The notes: generated by a model not told the origin, from the letters alone. A stretch of 38,064 nt of DNA from Sphingomonas sp. (GCF_019749955.1 NZ_JAIEPC010000058.1:1-38064), one strand, 5' to 3'. Positions 7,218-16,573 are shown, numbered from the stretch's first letter. A program made the numbers and translations.

Positions 7218-8442
7218 TTCCGCCACACGTGACATCGTGCGGGCCTCGGCCCCTGCGATCCGCCTCCACAGCCTCGCCGTCGTCGAGCGCATGTACGAAT
7301 TGCTGTTTCGCGACCGCTCAATCGAAATGATCTTCGATCCATCGCACATGCGCGACCACAGCCAGCCGCGCGCCTTGGCGGAGGCAGTCACAGCCTATGC
7401 CGAGAATATCGATAACATCGCCGCGCTGTTGCCGGCGGTCGAGCGGATCGCGCACAAGCACGTCGCCCGCGCGGTCACGGCGGAGCATTATGGCGCGGTC
7501 GGTGCCTGCATCATCGAAGCGATGGGGGATGTCCTGGGCGACGCCGCGACGCCCGAATTGCTCACCGCCTGGGCACTCGCGTTCGGCGATCTTGCCGATG
7601 TGTTCATCGCCCGCGAAACCGATCTTGCCGACACGGCGGCGGCGCATCCTGGCGGCTGGCGCGGCCTGCGCGACTTTCGCGTCGCCAGCATCACCGAGGA
7701 AAGCGCGATCATCCGCTCGCTTGAACTCGTGCCCGTCGATGGCGGAACGGTGCTGCCCCACATCCCCGGCCAATATCTGACGCTGGCGCTGGCGCTGCCG
7801 GATCGTCCGCTGCTGCGCCATTACAGCCTGTCGGGCGCGCCCTCGACCGCCGGCTATCGCATCTCGGTCAAGCGCGAGCCGCAGGGCACCGGCTCGGGCA
7901 TGCTTCATGCCCTGGTACCCGGTGCGGTGCTGCGCTGCGCCGTCCCCGCCGGTCACTTCACGCTCGACAGTTCTGCCGCCTGCCCGGTGCTGCTGCTGAG
8001 CGGCGGTGTTGGCCAGACGCCGATGATCAGCATGCTGCATGCGCTGGCCGAGCGCGAGCGCGCCCCGGTGTGGTTCCTCCACGCCGCAATTGATGGCGCG
8101 GCGCACGCCTTTGCGGACGAGGTCAGGGCGGTCGCAGCACGCGCGCTATGGGTGCGCAGCCGGACCTTCTACGAGCGCCCTGCTCCCAACGATCGGCTCG
8201 GCGATGATTTCGACCGTACCGGCCGGATCGATCGCGACACCCTGCTTGAAGCGTGCGGCGATGGCGATGTCGACGTCTATCTGTGCGGCCCCACCGCCTT
8301 TATGCGCGCGATGTTGGCGGCGCTGGCAGAGATCGGCGTCGCCGACGACCGCGTGCATTTCGAGTTCTTCGGCCCGCAATCGAGCCTCGAGTCGAGCGAG
8401 GCCCCGACCGTGCCTCCGTCCGCCGTCAAACTCGCTGCCTGA
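7210..8442 (+). CDS. hmp: Flavohaemoglobin, NO dioxygenase
   Basis: The 410-residue product has the full Hmp layout. The globin domain (about 1-140) carries Tyr29 (B10), Gln52 (E7) and proximal His84 in IAHKHVAR. The FAD-binding domain has LRHYSLSG. The NAD(P)H domain has LLSGGVGQTPMISML and DVYLCGP, ending HFEFFGP. The enzyme converts NO with O2 to nitrate using NAD(P)H in the cytoplasm. The ATG at 7210 was chosen over an upstream in-frame start because it begins the globin motif and gives standard length. It is the third gene of the operon headed by the NsrR-like repressor. It has a variable C-terminal tail (ESSEAPTVPPSAVKLAA). Confidence 0.93.
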   Translation: MLDSATRDIVRASAPAIRLHSLAVVERMYELLFRDRSIEMIFDPSHMRDHSQPRALAEAVTAYAENIDNIAALLPAVERIAHKHVARAVTAEHYGAVGACIIEAMGDVLGDAATPELLTAWALAFGDLADVFIARETDLADTAAAHPGGWRGLRDFRVASITEESAIIRSLELVPVDGGTVLPHIPGQYLTLALALPDRPLLRHYSLSGAPSTAGYRISVKREPQGTGSGMLHALVPGAVLRCAVPAGHFTLDSSAACPVLLLSGGVGQTPMISMLHALAERERAPVWFLHAAIDGAAHAFADEVRAVAARALWVRSRTFYERPAPNDRLGDDFDRTGRIDRDTLLEACGDGDVDVYLCGPTAFMRAMLAALAEIGVADDRVHFEFFGPQSSLESSEAPTVPPSAVKLAA

Positions 8443-8528
8443 CTGGCGGATTGACGTCCTCCTTGGTTTTTTCGCCGGTTCAAGGCGCGCGCAGATCCGA
8501 CTGCCCCAACCCGCTCAAGGATATCATT

Positions 8529-8636
8529 ATGAGCACGCGATCTTCCGCCGCCACGCATCCCATCCTTGAAGCCGGCCCCGCGATCGAGCGTTTCGGCATC
8601 GGCTCGTCGCTCAAAGCGATCACGGCGCGAAGCTAG
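8529..8636 (+). pseudogene. 35-codon stub of an unknown gene after hmp
   Basis: An ATG at 8529 lies about nine bases after AAGGA, a convincing ribosome binding site, 86 bases after hmp. The frame encodes only 35 residues (starting MSTRSSAATHPILEAG) before stopping. It has the look of a fourth operon gene cut off early, since the sequence beyond soon becomes group II intron remnant in the opposite direction. The identity of the lost gene cannot be told from this stub. It could also be a true small protein. Confidence 0.35.
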
Positions 8637-8754
8637 AGCGCGGCAAAGCACCTCGCCCGGCTGCCGAGAGGAAATCCGTCGCGCACGCATGGCAATCGCA
8701 GCCTGACATTTCAGAGGCAATAAGAGTAGAGTCAGGAGGTGGCGCGGCATCGTG

Positions 8755-9240
8755 CGGTTCGCCTGTGGGGCTTACCAGACGACCCGTTTCCACCCCCTGC
8801 TCATCGAACCGGACATGCGGATCTCCCTGCACCCGGCTCTCGGACAAAGCATCACGCCTTCGTCCACGGCGCGCCCCGACCAAGCTGGGTAAGACGGACG
8901 AGCCCGTATTGCTCGTAGAGATGCTGGGGTAGATAGGCTCCCGCCCTCTTGTCGGCTTTCCCGTGCTTGTGCCGACGCCACCGACGCAGCCGCACCACTG
9001 TGTAGCTGTCGATCGCGCGGTACGCCTGGCTCGTGGTCCCAACCGAGAAGTAGTTGTCCCATCCGCGCAGCGCCCGGTTGATCCTGGCCACCAGCACTGT
9101 GGCATCCTGCGATGTAGACCTTCGCTCGGTAAGCGCGTGGATGGTGTCCACGGCCCGTTTGATGCTCTTCTTTGACGGCCGATAGCCCATGCGGGCTCGC
9201 CCCGTCTTCGCCGAGTACATGCTACCAAGGCTTCGCCGCA
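8755..9240 (-). mobile_element. Group II intron 3' remnant with maturase C-terminus
   Basis: The minus strand encodes about 120 residues typical of the end of a group II intron reverse transcriptase/maturase: [20 protein letters not shown], then [31 protein letters not shown] and [13 protein letters not shown]. The frame stops near 8852. Just downstream, on the same strand, 8806-8839 forms a domain V-like hairpin (GAGCCGGGTGCAGGGAG ... CGCATGTCCGGTTC) followed by the customary GGAAACG. The reverse transcriptase domain and 5' intron RNA are absent, so it is immobile. Its truncated edge abuts a desaturase fragment on the other strand. Confidence 0.8.
8806..8839 (-). ncRNA. Group II intron domain V-like hairpin
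   Basis: On the minus strand GAGCCGGGTGCAGGGAG pairs with ATCCGCATGTCCGGTTC to give the short conserved stem that forms the catalytic core of group II introns. It is placed 13 bases after the maturase stop, as expected. Without domains I-IV it should not splice. Confidence 0.65.
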
Positions 9241-9756
9241 TCGTGTTGGAGCAGCTTTCAGCGCTGACGATCAATCCTGCTTTCCGACGCGAGCCGCCAC
9301 TTGGACCGCAGCGGCGGCGCTGGTTTATCCTCGAAACCGCGACAAGCGTGTGGTCGATTGGTGTCGTGGGCGCCGCACTCGCGGGGCTGATCCCACTTCG
9401 CGTCCTTCTCGTCTACGCTGCAATTCTGTCCGGAATTGCGATGCTGAACCAGATCCGCACGTTGGTCGCGCATTTGTGGGAGAGTGACGGCACACCACTT
9501 AGCATCACGGAGCAGTATCTCGACAGCATGAATGTGCCCCCGCCGGGCTGGTTGCCAGAGCTCTGGGCCCCGGTCGGTCTGCGCTATCACGCCTTGCATC
9601 ATCTGTTGCCGGGCATTCCGTACCATCGGCTCGGCGAAGCCGATCGTCGGCTGACGGCGATGCTCCCGGCGGGCTCGGACTTTCCTCCTGGCGACCACCG
9701 CGGACTGGTGCAGAATTTGCGGCGGCTTGCCATCGCCACCCGCAGATCAGCAAAAG
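9240..9756 (+). pseudogene. Fatty acid desaturase, C-terminal fragment
   Basis: The plus-strand frame matches the C-terminal third of membrane fatty acid desaturases. It has a hydrophobic pair ([14 protein letters not shown] and [18 protein letters not shown]), then TLVAHLWESDGTPLS and the third histidine box in LRYHALHHLLPGIPYHRL. The first two histidine boxes are missing: the 5' part runs into the group II intron remnant. At the 3' end the natural protein probably finished near 9750. The open frame continues to 10004 only because it reads across the antisense of the next gene. It is non-functional as it stands. Confidence 0.75.
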
Positions 9757-9767
9757 GATGCTCGATG

Positions 9768-10016
9768 TCAGGACTGAACCAGCAGCAGCAATTCGCCGGT
9801 CGCCACGACTTCGAAGATCTGGCGATCGATCACGCGCACCTCTTCCCCCGTGTCCAGGGACCAATGCCGGGCACCCGGATAGGTGCGCGGGCCAGCCGAC
9901 GTCTGCTGGTGCAGTTCGTGGCGCAATTCGAGAACGATCAGGCGCGTGCCATCGTCCCCTATGCACCAATGCCGAGCCAGCACGGCTTCGGTTGGCTGCG
10001 ATGAAGCTTGGGTCAT
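9768..10016 (-). CDS. Small conserved-looking hypothetical protein
   Basis: An 82-residue frame starting at an ATG (10016) with sequence MTQASSQPTEAVLARHWCIG. It has strand-rich segments such as TRLIVLELRHELHQQT and GEEVRVIDRQIFEVV. It has no signal peptide or membrane segment. It overlaps antisense open frames of two decayed genes, which suggests that this, not they, is the expressed frame. I do not recognise a family. It sits alone on the minus strand among truncated genes. Confidence 0.5.
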   Translation of the reverse strand: MTQASSQPTEAVLARHWCIGDDGTRLIVLELRHELHQQTSAGPRTYPGARHWSLDTGEEVRVIDRQIFEVVATGELLLLVQS

Positions 10017-10059
10017 GAAGTCTCCTGAACGCCACGAACGCACATGTCGATCGCAGCAT

Positions 10060-10536
10060 CTCTATCGCGCGGGCTCGACCCTCGAAGTGACCGACGCGGT
10101 GACAAGCGTCTGGGGCGCCGAGCGCGTCGGTATCCGCCTGTCACCGTCGCTGACGATCAACGGCATGAGCGACAGCAACCCCGCGCCCGTGTTCGGCTAT
10201 CTGGCCGAGCAGCTCGGCAAGCGCGGCCTTGCCTATCTCCACTGCGTCGAGCCCAGCAGCCCGCGCGGCGACCCGTTCGACCGCATCGTCGACCCGCGTA
10301 TCGTGCGCAAGGCGTTTGGCGGCAACTACATTGCCAATGGCAGCTATACTGGCGAGCGCGCCCGGGCTGCGCTGGCATCGGGCGAGATCGACGCCGCCTC
10401 ATTCGGCCGCCTGTTTATCGCCAACGCCGATCTGCCGAGGCGGCTGACGGAGGACCTGCCAATGAACCCGCTCAACGCCGATCGCATCTACTGCGGCGGT
10501 GCCGATGACTATACCGATCATCCGTTTGCTGATTGA
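10060..10536 (+). pseudogene. Old Yellow Enzyme (NemA-like), C-terminal fragment
   Basis: From about 10075 the frame reads LEVTDAVTSVWGAERVGIRL, SPSLTINGMSDSNP, LAYLHCVEP, ANGSYTGERA, FGRLFIANADLPRRL and ends YCGGADDYTDHPFAD. This is the last about 150 residues of the FMN-dependent Old Yellow Enzyme/alkene reductase barrel. It includes the phosphate-binding region (IANGSY, FGRLFIANADL). The first 200 or so residues, including the active-site histidine pair, are missing. An ATG at 10015 could allow translation of a 173-residue product, but it would not be a full barrel. Confidence 0.75.
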
Positions 10537-10566
10537 AGACCGCCGGGACCCCGGTTAACTCGGAAG

Positions 10567-11406
10567 ATGCATCCGACCACCCCGCGCGTCGCAACCGTCA
10601 TCTTGGCAGCTTTGGCCATCCTGGCCTTTGCCGGCAATTCGCTGCTCGCGCGCGCCGCGCTAGCTGACGGCCAGATTGGGCCAGGCAGTTTCACCGCGAT
10701 CCGGCTTGCCGCCGGCGCGGCCGTTCTGCTGCCATGGCTCCTGCGCGGCGCGCGCGAGCGACCGAATTGGCGCGGCGCGCTGGCGCTGTTCCTTTATTGC
10801 GGGGCGTTTTCCTTCGCCTCTGTCGAGCTGAACGCGGCGACAGGCGCGATGGTGCTGTTTGCGGCGGTGCAGATCACCATTCTTACCGCCTCGTTCCTGT
10901 CGGACGACCGCATCCGTGCCATTGATATTGCCGGCGTCGTGCTGGCGATGGCGGGTGTCGGCATCCTGCTGGGCGCTCGTGCTGCACCTGGCCCCATCCT
11001 GGCAATGCTGAGCATGATCGTCGCGGGCATAGCGTGGGGCCTCTATTCGGTGATGGGTCGATCAACCGCCGATCCCGCCCGCCGGACGGCCGGCAATTTT
11101 CTGCTGGCCGCGCTGTTTTCGGCACCGCTGCCGCTGCTCGATGCAGGACATGCCATCACGGCGGGTGGCACGATGCTGGCCATCGCATCGGGAGCGATCA
11201 CCTCGGGCCTGGGCTACGTGGTGTGGTACAAGGTGGTGCCGCGACTGCCGCATGCCACGGTCGGCGCGACCCAGCTCGCGACACCGGTGGTGGCCGCCAT
11301 CGCGGCGGCGGTGCTGCTTAGCGAGCCGCTGACATGGCGTCTGGCGCTGGCCGCACTGCTGATCATCGGCGGCATCGCCGCGACGCTGAGGCGCGCCTGG
11401 GCGTGA
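10567..11406 (+). CDS. DMT-superfamily (EamA) inner-membrane transporter
   Basis: A 279-residue protein with ten hydrophobic segments arranged as two five-helix EamA repeats. The first starts at ILAALAILAFAGNSLLARAA and ends with VVLAMAGVGILLGARA. The second starts at ILAMLSMIVAGIAWGLYSVM and ends with LALAALLIIGGIAATL. The motif ATPVVAAIAAAVLLSEPLTW is typical of repeat two. Members export or import small metabolites; the substrate cannot be predicted. The gene looks intact although both neighbours are truncated genes. The ribosome binding site (CGGAAG) is close to the ATG and weak. Confidence 0.85.
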   Translation: MHPTTPRVATVILAALAILAFAGNSLLARAALADGQIGPGSFTAIRLAAGAAVLLPWLLRGARERPNWRGALALFLYCGAFSFASVELNAATGAMVLFAAVQITILTASFLSDDRIRAIDIAGVVLAMAGVGILLGARAAPGPILAMLSMIVAGIAWGLYSVMGRSTADPARRTAGNFLLAALFSAPLPLLDAGHAITAGGTMLAIASGAITSGLGYVVWYKVVPRLPHATVGATQLATPVVAAIAAAVLLSEPLTWRLALAALLIIGGIAATLRRAWA

Positions 11407-11880
11407 ACCACCGCGCCATGCGACGGCGGCGCGAATAGGAAACCGCTCGCTCCCGCCAGAATGAACAGCGGCCCGGCGAGCAAGATCAGCACGACCGCCT
11501 GGCGCCACGCCATGCCCGCCATTGTGGCGGGCGAATGCCGCTCTAGCTAGGGCAGCATAATCAAACCGGCGGTCGCATAGCGCACGAAGGTCAGGTCGGC
11601 GGACAAAACCCCGTCGCCGACATTGGCGCGCACGAAGGCGAGATCGACGCTTCAGATGGCTAGCCGCCGCTACGGTCCAGCTGAACGAACGTCTGCTTGC
11701 TTCGATCGGCGCTCCAAAGCGGACAGGCCCTTTTCCACCCGACTTGCCCTGAAAGCAGTCGCGTCGCTCACCGTCATGGCGGCCTGACAGGCGGCCATGT
11801 TCGAACGGCGGGCGCGACATCGCGATGCATGCCCGCCAGCTCTAGCCTTGAGGATCGAGAACGAGCTCGGATGGATTTGA
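11407..11880. other. Decayed intergenic region with transporter scrap
   Basis: There is no intact gene here. On the minus strand 11549-11652 reads VDLAFVRANVGDG then ADLTFVRYATAGLIMLP and a stop. This looks like the N-terminal part of another EamA-type transporter with no start codon. On the minus strand around 11400-11522 there is also a short hydrophobic N-terminus-like frame (MAWRQAVVLILLAGPLFILA) that runs antisense into the transporter gene. The rest shows nothing I can assign. Confidence 0.45.
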
Positions 11881-11940
11881 GTGTTGCTGACCCCCGCCCT
11901 GAATTGTATCAGAGTAGAATTTGAGCCCAAATGGTATCGA

Positions 11941-12840
11941 ATGCTGGTCAAAGAATTGCGGGAGGCTCGACGGCTGGCGGGATGGTCGCAACGCACCTTA
12001 GCCGGACGAGTCGATCTCGATGCCCAGGCCATCAAGCGGCTGGAGAAGGGCGTCGGCTCGGTCGGGACCCTCATCATGGTGATGGGGGCGTTGGACTTTC
12101 GGCTTACCGGCCTGGCCCCAGGTAGAACTCTGGCCGAACAATTGCGCGCCACCCGGCGCAAACGGTCGATGTCGCTCGATGAGATGACGGAAAAGACAAA
12201 GCTATCGAGGACGACCATCGCCAGTCTGGAGCGAGGCGGCGGGTCGGTCAAAAGCCTGCTGCGCTTGATGGCGGTGCTCGCGCCCCGTGCCCGGCGCCGC
12301 GCGCAAGAGCGGAGCTATTGGGGACAGGGCGACAAGGACGATCGCGATAGCCGATTCACGCCGCCCGACTTCATGGCTGCGATCTATACGGCATTTGGTG
12401 AAATCGATCTCGACCCCTGCGGCCACGTGCTCAGCCCGGTCATCGCGCGCCGCCGAATTTTGTTGAGCGAGGGCGGCGACGGGCTGACTGACGCCTGGTC
12501 GGGCAGGCTCGTGTTCGTCAACCCACCCTTCAGCGAGCTTCTCAAATGGCTCCAGCGCGCCCATGGCCAGTGGCGAGCAGGAACGGTCGAGACCGTTGTT
12601 TGCCTGGGGCCAGTCAGAACCGATTCGCGCTGGTTTCACGACACGCTCAGCGCCGACGCTGACATCTACTTACTACGAGGGCGCGTGCGATTTTTGGACC
12701 CACGAGGACAGGGCCAGCACACGCCATTTTCGTTGATGATTGTGACCCTCGGGGCAACCGCCGAGCAAAAAAAGCGATATGCAGAACTGGTCCCGGGGTT
12801 TTGGTTGGCGCGAAGTGCCGCGGGGGATGGCATTGGTTGA
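11941..12840 (+). CDS. Double-HTH fused to phage-type DNA N6-adenine methyltransferase
   Basis: A protein of about 299 residues. The first 50 residues form an XRE-type helix-turn-helix (LREARRLAGWSQRTLAGRVD). A second, similar unit follows (LRATRRKRSMSLDEMTEKTK, then LSRTTIASLERGGGS). From about residue 135 comes a phage-type DNA adenine methyltransferase. It has FTPPDFMAAIYTAFGEIDLD, the LDPCG element, the catalytic FVNPPFSEL (NPPF motif) and LLRGRVRFLDPRG near the end. Such enzymes methylate adenine-N6 using S-adenosylmethionine. The target site is unknown. An in-frame start at 11881 would add 20 non-family residues, so ATG 11941 is preferred. It could self-regulate or target specific DNA through the HTH pair. 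No restriction enzyme is visible nearby. Confidence 0.75.
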   Translation: MLVKELREARRLAGWSQRTLAGRVDLDAQAIKRLEKGVGSVGTLIMVMGALDFRLTGLAPGRTLAEQLRATRRKRSMSLDEMTEKTKLSRTTIASLERGGGSVKSLLRLMAVLAPRARRRAQERSYWGQGDKDDRDSRFTPPDFMAAIYTAFGEIDLDPCGHVLSPVIARRRILLSEGGDGLTDAWSGRLVFVNPPFSELLKWLQRAHGQWRAGTVETVVCLGPVRTDSRWFHDTLSADADIYLLRGRVRFLDPRGQGQHTPFSLMIVTLGATAEQKKRYAELVPGFWLARSAAGDGIG

Positions 12841-12975
12841 CGGGGCGGGGCTTTGGCCCTGCCGATGATCTTCCTTCCTCACTGGCTCGCGTTTGACCAT
12901 GATTATCCGGTTGCCTTGCGCGAAACCCAATATTGAGACGGCGCTCGCCATCAATTCAGAATGCTAAATTGGCAT

Positions 12976-15900
12976 TTATGGATCAATCTCATTCCGAATG
13001 ACCTGAACACGGCTACCGCGCCTGATGGGACGGACAGGTTCGAAAGTCGGCGGAGCCAAAACATCCGTGAGCGCCCTAGCATCGCTGGGGGGCATGCCGA
13101 CGACGTCCAATTCCTTGCTCAGCGCGCGAAGCCTTTCGGCAAACAGGCTCATCACCTGTGACGATGCCCCGTCATCTCGTGCCAGAAGCCAAGCGCGCAC
13201 GACCGCGCTGGCATGTCGGAGTGGAACGATATTTTCGGACCCTGCAGCCTGCGCCTTGCGGGATTCAAAATAAAGAGCGGCATCGGATTGGCGACGAAAT
13301 ACAAATGCTCGTTCCTCCGCTGTACCGTTCAGCACTCTCACCGAGGTGGAGATCATGTCGGACAGCGGGATTTGCGCGATAGAGGTTTCGACCTTGAGCG
13401 CGCCTGCTTGCACCTTGCCCAGAATAGCCCGCATCTGCTCGGCCTGAATGCGCTGCTCCACCTCCAGCGTGCTTTGGACTGACGGATGCAGCAGTCCGGC
13501 ATAATTGTAATGCGACCGCGTCAAAACCTCTGCGTCGTAGATGCCAGTCAGGCCTTTGTGCCGAGTAAGCGGTATCCCATGTTCGATGACTAACGCTGTC
13601 GTCTGTTCGGCCCATTCCAACGGTGTGCGCAACCCGCCCGACGCCTCGCGGGTCACTTGCCCGAACTGAAGACGATCGTGCTCAACGCCGACCCTACCCA
13701 AGAGATCGGGTGGTGTGCTGTAGCGCATGGCGTCTGCGATCTCTGCCGACAGTGCCGCGTCTCGACGCTGGGCTGCCTCAACGCGTGCGCGGAACGCCGG
13801 CTCGCGCGAGAGCACTAGGATTTCGGCGGCGTAACGCTGATCCAGCGCTTGGCCTGCCGGGCCAATCTTTCTCGGCACGTTCGCCGGGTCGAGCCCGCTT
13901 TCGATCCGTCGTAGCAGGCGAGCGGCATAGGGCGTAAGCGCATCGCGGCCACCAGTTCGCTGAACTAATGCGGTCTCGATCGAACGATCGATCTCTGCAC
14001 GATCGCGGGTCGCGCGCCTATCGACTTCCTTGCGATGACGTTGTTCGATCTCGGTCCACCGAGGTTTCGGCGATGGCCGTTTATCGGGTTCAATTGTCGG
14101 CCTTGGTGACCGCGATTTGTCCTCTTTGCGAGGCGCCGCCGGTGTCGACGCAGGTGCGTGCGTCGGCGCCGAGAATTCCGATCCTCCTTCCTCGTCATGA
14201 TATCCAGGAATGTCATTGAGGAACGGTATCTCATCGAGCGAGGATAGCCCGTCCAGGGAGGGCAGATCGGCCAGTTCACGTCCTTTCCGGTCGAGGCGTG
14301 CACCAATTGTCGCGATATCAACCGCCCGAGTGCTCGCTCGTGACAGCTCCAATTCCTGCGACCATCGCTGCATGACGGGTGCATCCCGCCATTTACGCAT
14401 CGCCCCCTGGAACCATGCGGTGTGCGTCTCGCAATCATCGTCAAACAATGCAGCCCCGCCGTGCCGACGCGCGAAAGCTTGCACCTGTGCAAGTTCACGT
14501 TGCTGCACTCGGTGTATCCCCGCAAGTCGTCTTTGCGCTGCGGACAAGTCGATGCCCGCGATCATTTGGTCAGGATCGTCGCGCACCGCGACGTGAAGCA
14601 TTCCTTCCACGTCGCTGACAAGGAGCGGCGCTTTCGCAATGATATCGATAGCTCGATGGACGTCGTTTTTTGATCGGTCAGTGTTCAGACGGGATACGTC
14701 TTCCGTCCTGTTCGGCGAAACCGCCTGCAACGATTGTCCCAAGCGCGGATCGATCGGTGAGGCTAGAGAAGCAGCTATTTGGGCGGCAACTTCGACATCA
14801 AGGCGGTCCGCTTTGGCAAGGCGCTCGGCGATCGCTGCACGTTCTGCGGCCAGATCGATATCGAGTTGGCGCAAATAGCTTTCGGCATCGCGCCCGCGCG
14901 ACAACCAGCCGTCGATAACGCGAGGTGACGATGCAGCGCCCGCATATTCGCCAGCGAAGCGCGCGGTGCGTTCGGCGCGGCTTCGGGACATGTCGATCAA
15001 AATCTGGATCTGCGCAGCCTCGTAACGCAATTCGGCAGCAGCGATCTTGGCAGCCCGCGCGCGCGCCTGCCTTTCATCCTGTTTGGGATGCTCCTGCTCG
15101 ATTGCGACGAGCGTGGCGGCGTGATCGCCTTGTGCAATGGTGAATGCCCTACGCCAGCCTTCCGTGTCGTTATACAGGCCAAGTTCCGTACTAAACCCAG
15201 CACGCTCAAGCACGGTTCGACGTCCTCCCATCTTCTGCTGGGCGGTCGCGTCTATCCCCATCTCAGCCAGCGTTCCGGGGTGATATCGGACAGTGACTCC
15301 AATCCGTTCGAGCTCGGCATTGGTGAGACGCGCAAGCTCATCGCGCATGACCTCCAGCCACTGCTTGCGAGTGATCGCATCGACCTTGTGATCTTCGAAC
15401 TCCATGGCTCCGTCTTCCGTGAACCGCGCCCGCCGCGTGCCGATCAACCAGTGGAAATGATCGTTGAGCGGATCGTTCAAGCCATCGGGCCTATGGTCGC
15501 AGATCGTCATCGGGACAAACCATCCGGCCTCGGTCGCGCTTGTGGGATTGCGCTGGCGCTGAACAAGATCGATCATCCCGTTCCGAATCCGGCCGCGCGC
15601 CTCTATTCCTAGTGCGGCATGATATTCCCCTTCCCCAGCCAGATGCGTTTGCACGGCTCGCCCTTGCGACACGCGCGCCGGCCGCTCGGCTTTGTTGGCA
15701 TCCTCTGGCCAATCAGGTCGGGTCTTAATCCAGGCGAAAACATCGAACGCCCGTTCATCGATCCATCGGACGCCATCGCGTGCCTTGCGTTGCGACAATG
15801 GCTTCTCCGCCGCAACGCGGTCCCGCTGCTTCGCGATCAATCTGCGAAGACCGGTCGGGCAGTCCGCTTGCGCTGCCACGTCGTCGAACAGGACCGGTGC

Positions 15901-16530
15901 GCGATCGTAGAAGAAGTTCAGGCCTGGCGGATTGCCGTCCGGATTGACGCGCCCATGGCGTTCGAACGCTTCGATCGTTGCCCATTGCTCGCCACGCATC
16001 GCGGGATCGTCGGCCAAATTGGTCCAACGATCTGGCGCTGCGCCGTCCGGACCACCGTGGCTCGCCATATAGGCTTCCCTGTCAGCGCCATCGATGCCCG
16101 CCACAATTTCGACCGCGCGTCCAGCTTCCAAGTCGGTGGGAACAATCTGCCCCTTACCGCTCGCATACGCATCGAACTCCTTTGCCGTCCTGTCCTCTAC
16201 CTTGTTTTTGGCGAAGTGGAACGGGATATAGCCCTCGGCAGATTGCAGGCGCGAAGCCGGTGGCGATCCGGGTATCGAGAACGACGGACGAGACGCATAT
16301 GCCGGTTGGCGATCGGTGTGGCGCGCCGTCCTATCAAGCAGTCGGCGAACATGATGGCGAAGGATGCCCAACGCATCCTCGCATTCAAGCGCCTCGAGAT
16401 CTGCCGGCAAATCGCCGATTACCCTTCGGCAGAACCGCTTTTGAAATTCGGCAAGCGACGGCACTGGCGTCTTCCCTACCCATTGTGCTGACCCTTGGCA
16501 GCACGAAGCCCGCGGCAGGCGCCCACGCAC
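12976..16530 (-). CDS. MobA/MobL-like relaxase (large)
   Basis: A 1184-residue protein starting at GTG 16530. Residues about 200-440 resemble MobA/MobL relaxases, with HRPDGLNDPLNDHFHWLIGT placing a His pair (H358, H360) where these HUH enzymes bind metal. The N-terminal 100 residues may hold the nicking tyrosine, but I could not single it out. The long C-terminal half is charged and helical, with a Pro/Ser/Lys-rich hinge (APASTPAAPRKEDKSRSP) near the middle. It shows no helicase or primase motif that I recognise. Relaxases nick oriT and pilot the strand during conjugative transfer. Candidate oriT repeats lie immediately upstream. There are no type IV secretion genes in view, so transfer would need helper functions. 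Confidence 0.65.
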   Translation of the reverse strand: MRGRLPRASCCQGSAQWVGKTPVPSLAEFQKRFCRRVIGDLPADLEALECEDALGILRHHVRRLLDRTARHTDRQPAYASRPSFSIPGSPPASRLQSAEGYIPFHFAKNKVEDRTAKEFDAYASGKGQIVPTDLEAGRAVEIVAGIDGADREAYMASHGGPDGAAPDRWTNLADDPAMRGEQWATIEAFERHGRVNPDGNPPGLNFFYDRAPVLFDDVAAQADCPTGLRRLIAKQRDRVAAEKPLSQRKARDGVRWIDERAFDVFAWIKTRPDWPEDANKAERPARVSQGRAVQTHLAGEGEYHAALGIEARGRIRNGMIDLVQRQRNPTSATEAGWFVPMTICDHRPDGLNDPLNDHFHWLIGTRRARFTEDGAMEFEDHKVDAITRKQWLEVMRDELARLTNAELERIGVTVRYHPGTLAEMGIDATAQQKMGGRRTVLERAGFSTELGLYNDTEGWRRAFTIAQGDHAATLVAIEQEHPKQDERQARARAAKIAAAELRYEAAQIQILIDMSRSRAERTARFAGEYAGAASSPRVIDGWLSRGRDAESYLRQLDIDLAAERAAIAERLAKADRLDVEVAAQIAASLASPIDPRLGQSLQAVSPNRTEDVSRLNTDRSKNDVHRAIDIIAKAPLLVSDVEGMLHVAVRDDPDQMIAGIDLSAAQRRLAGIHRVQQRELAQVQAFARRHGGAALFDDDCETHTAWFQGAMRKWRDAPVMQRWSQELELSRASTRAVDIATIGARLDRKGRELADLPSLDGLSSLDEIPFLNDIPGYHDEEGGSEFSAPTHAPASTPAAPRKEDKSRSPRPTIEPDKRPSPKPRWTEIEQRHRKEVDRRATRDRAEIDRSIETALVQRTGGRDALTPYAARLLRRIESGLDPANVPRKIGPAGQALDQRYAAEILVLSREPAFRARVEAAQRRDAALSAEIADAMRYSTPPDLLGRVGVEHDRLQFGQVTREASGGLRTPLEWAEQTTALVIEHGIPLTRHKGLTGIYDAEVLTRSHYNYAGLLHPSVQSTLEVEQRIQAEQMRAILGKVQAGALKVETSIAQIPLSDMISTSVRVLNGTAEERAFVFRRQSDAALYFESRKAQAAGSENIVPLRHASAVVRAWLLARDDGASSQVMSLFAERLRALSKELDVVGMPPSDARALTDVLAPPTFEPVRPIRRGSRVQVIRNEIDP

Positions 16531-16573
16531 CTGTGCGTGAAATCCTGTCGACCCTTAAAGGATACTATAGCAA

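Noticed and set aside
9189..10004. A complete desaturase of 271 residues
   Set aside because: It lacks the first two histidine boxes, and its last 80 codons are antisense to another gene.
11670..12251. Minus-strand frame of 193 codons overlapping the HTH-methyltransferase start
   Set aside because: No domain recognised, and it conflicts with the well-supported plus-strand gene.
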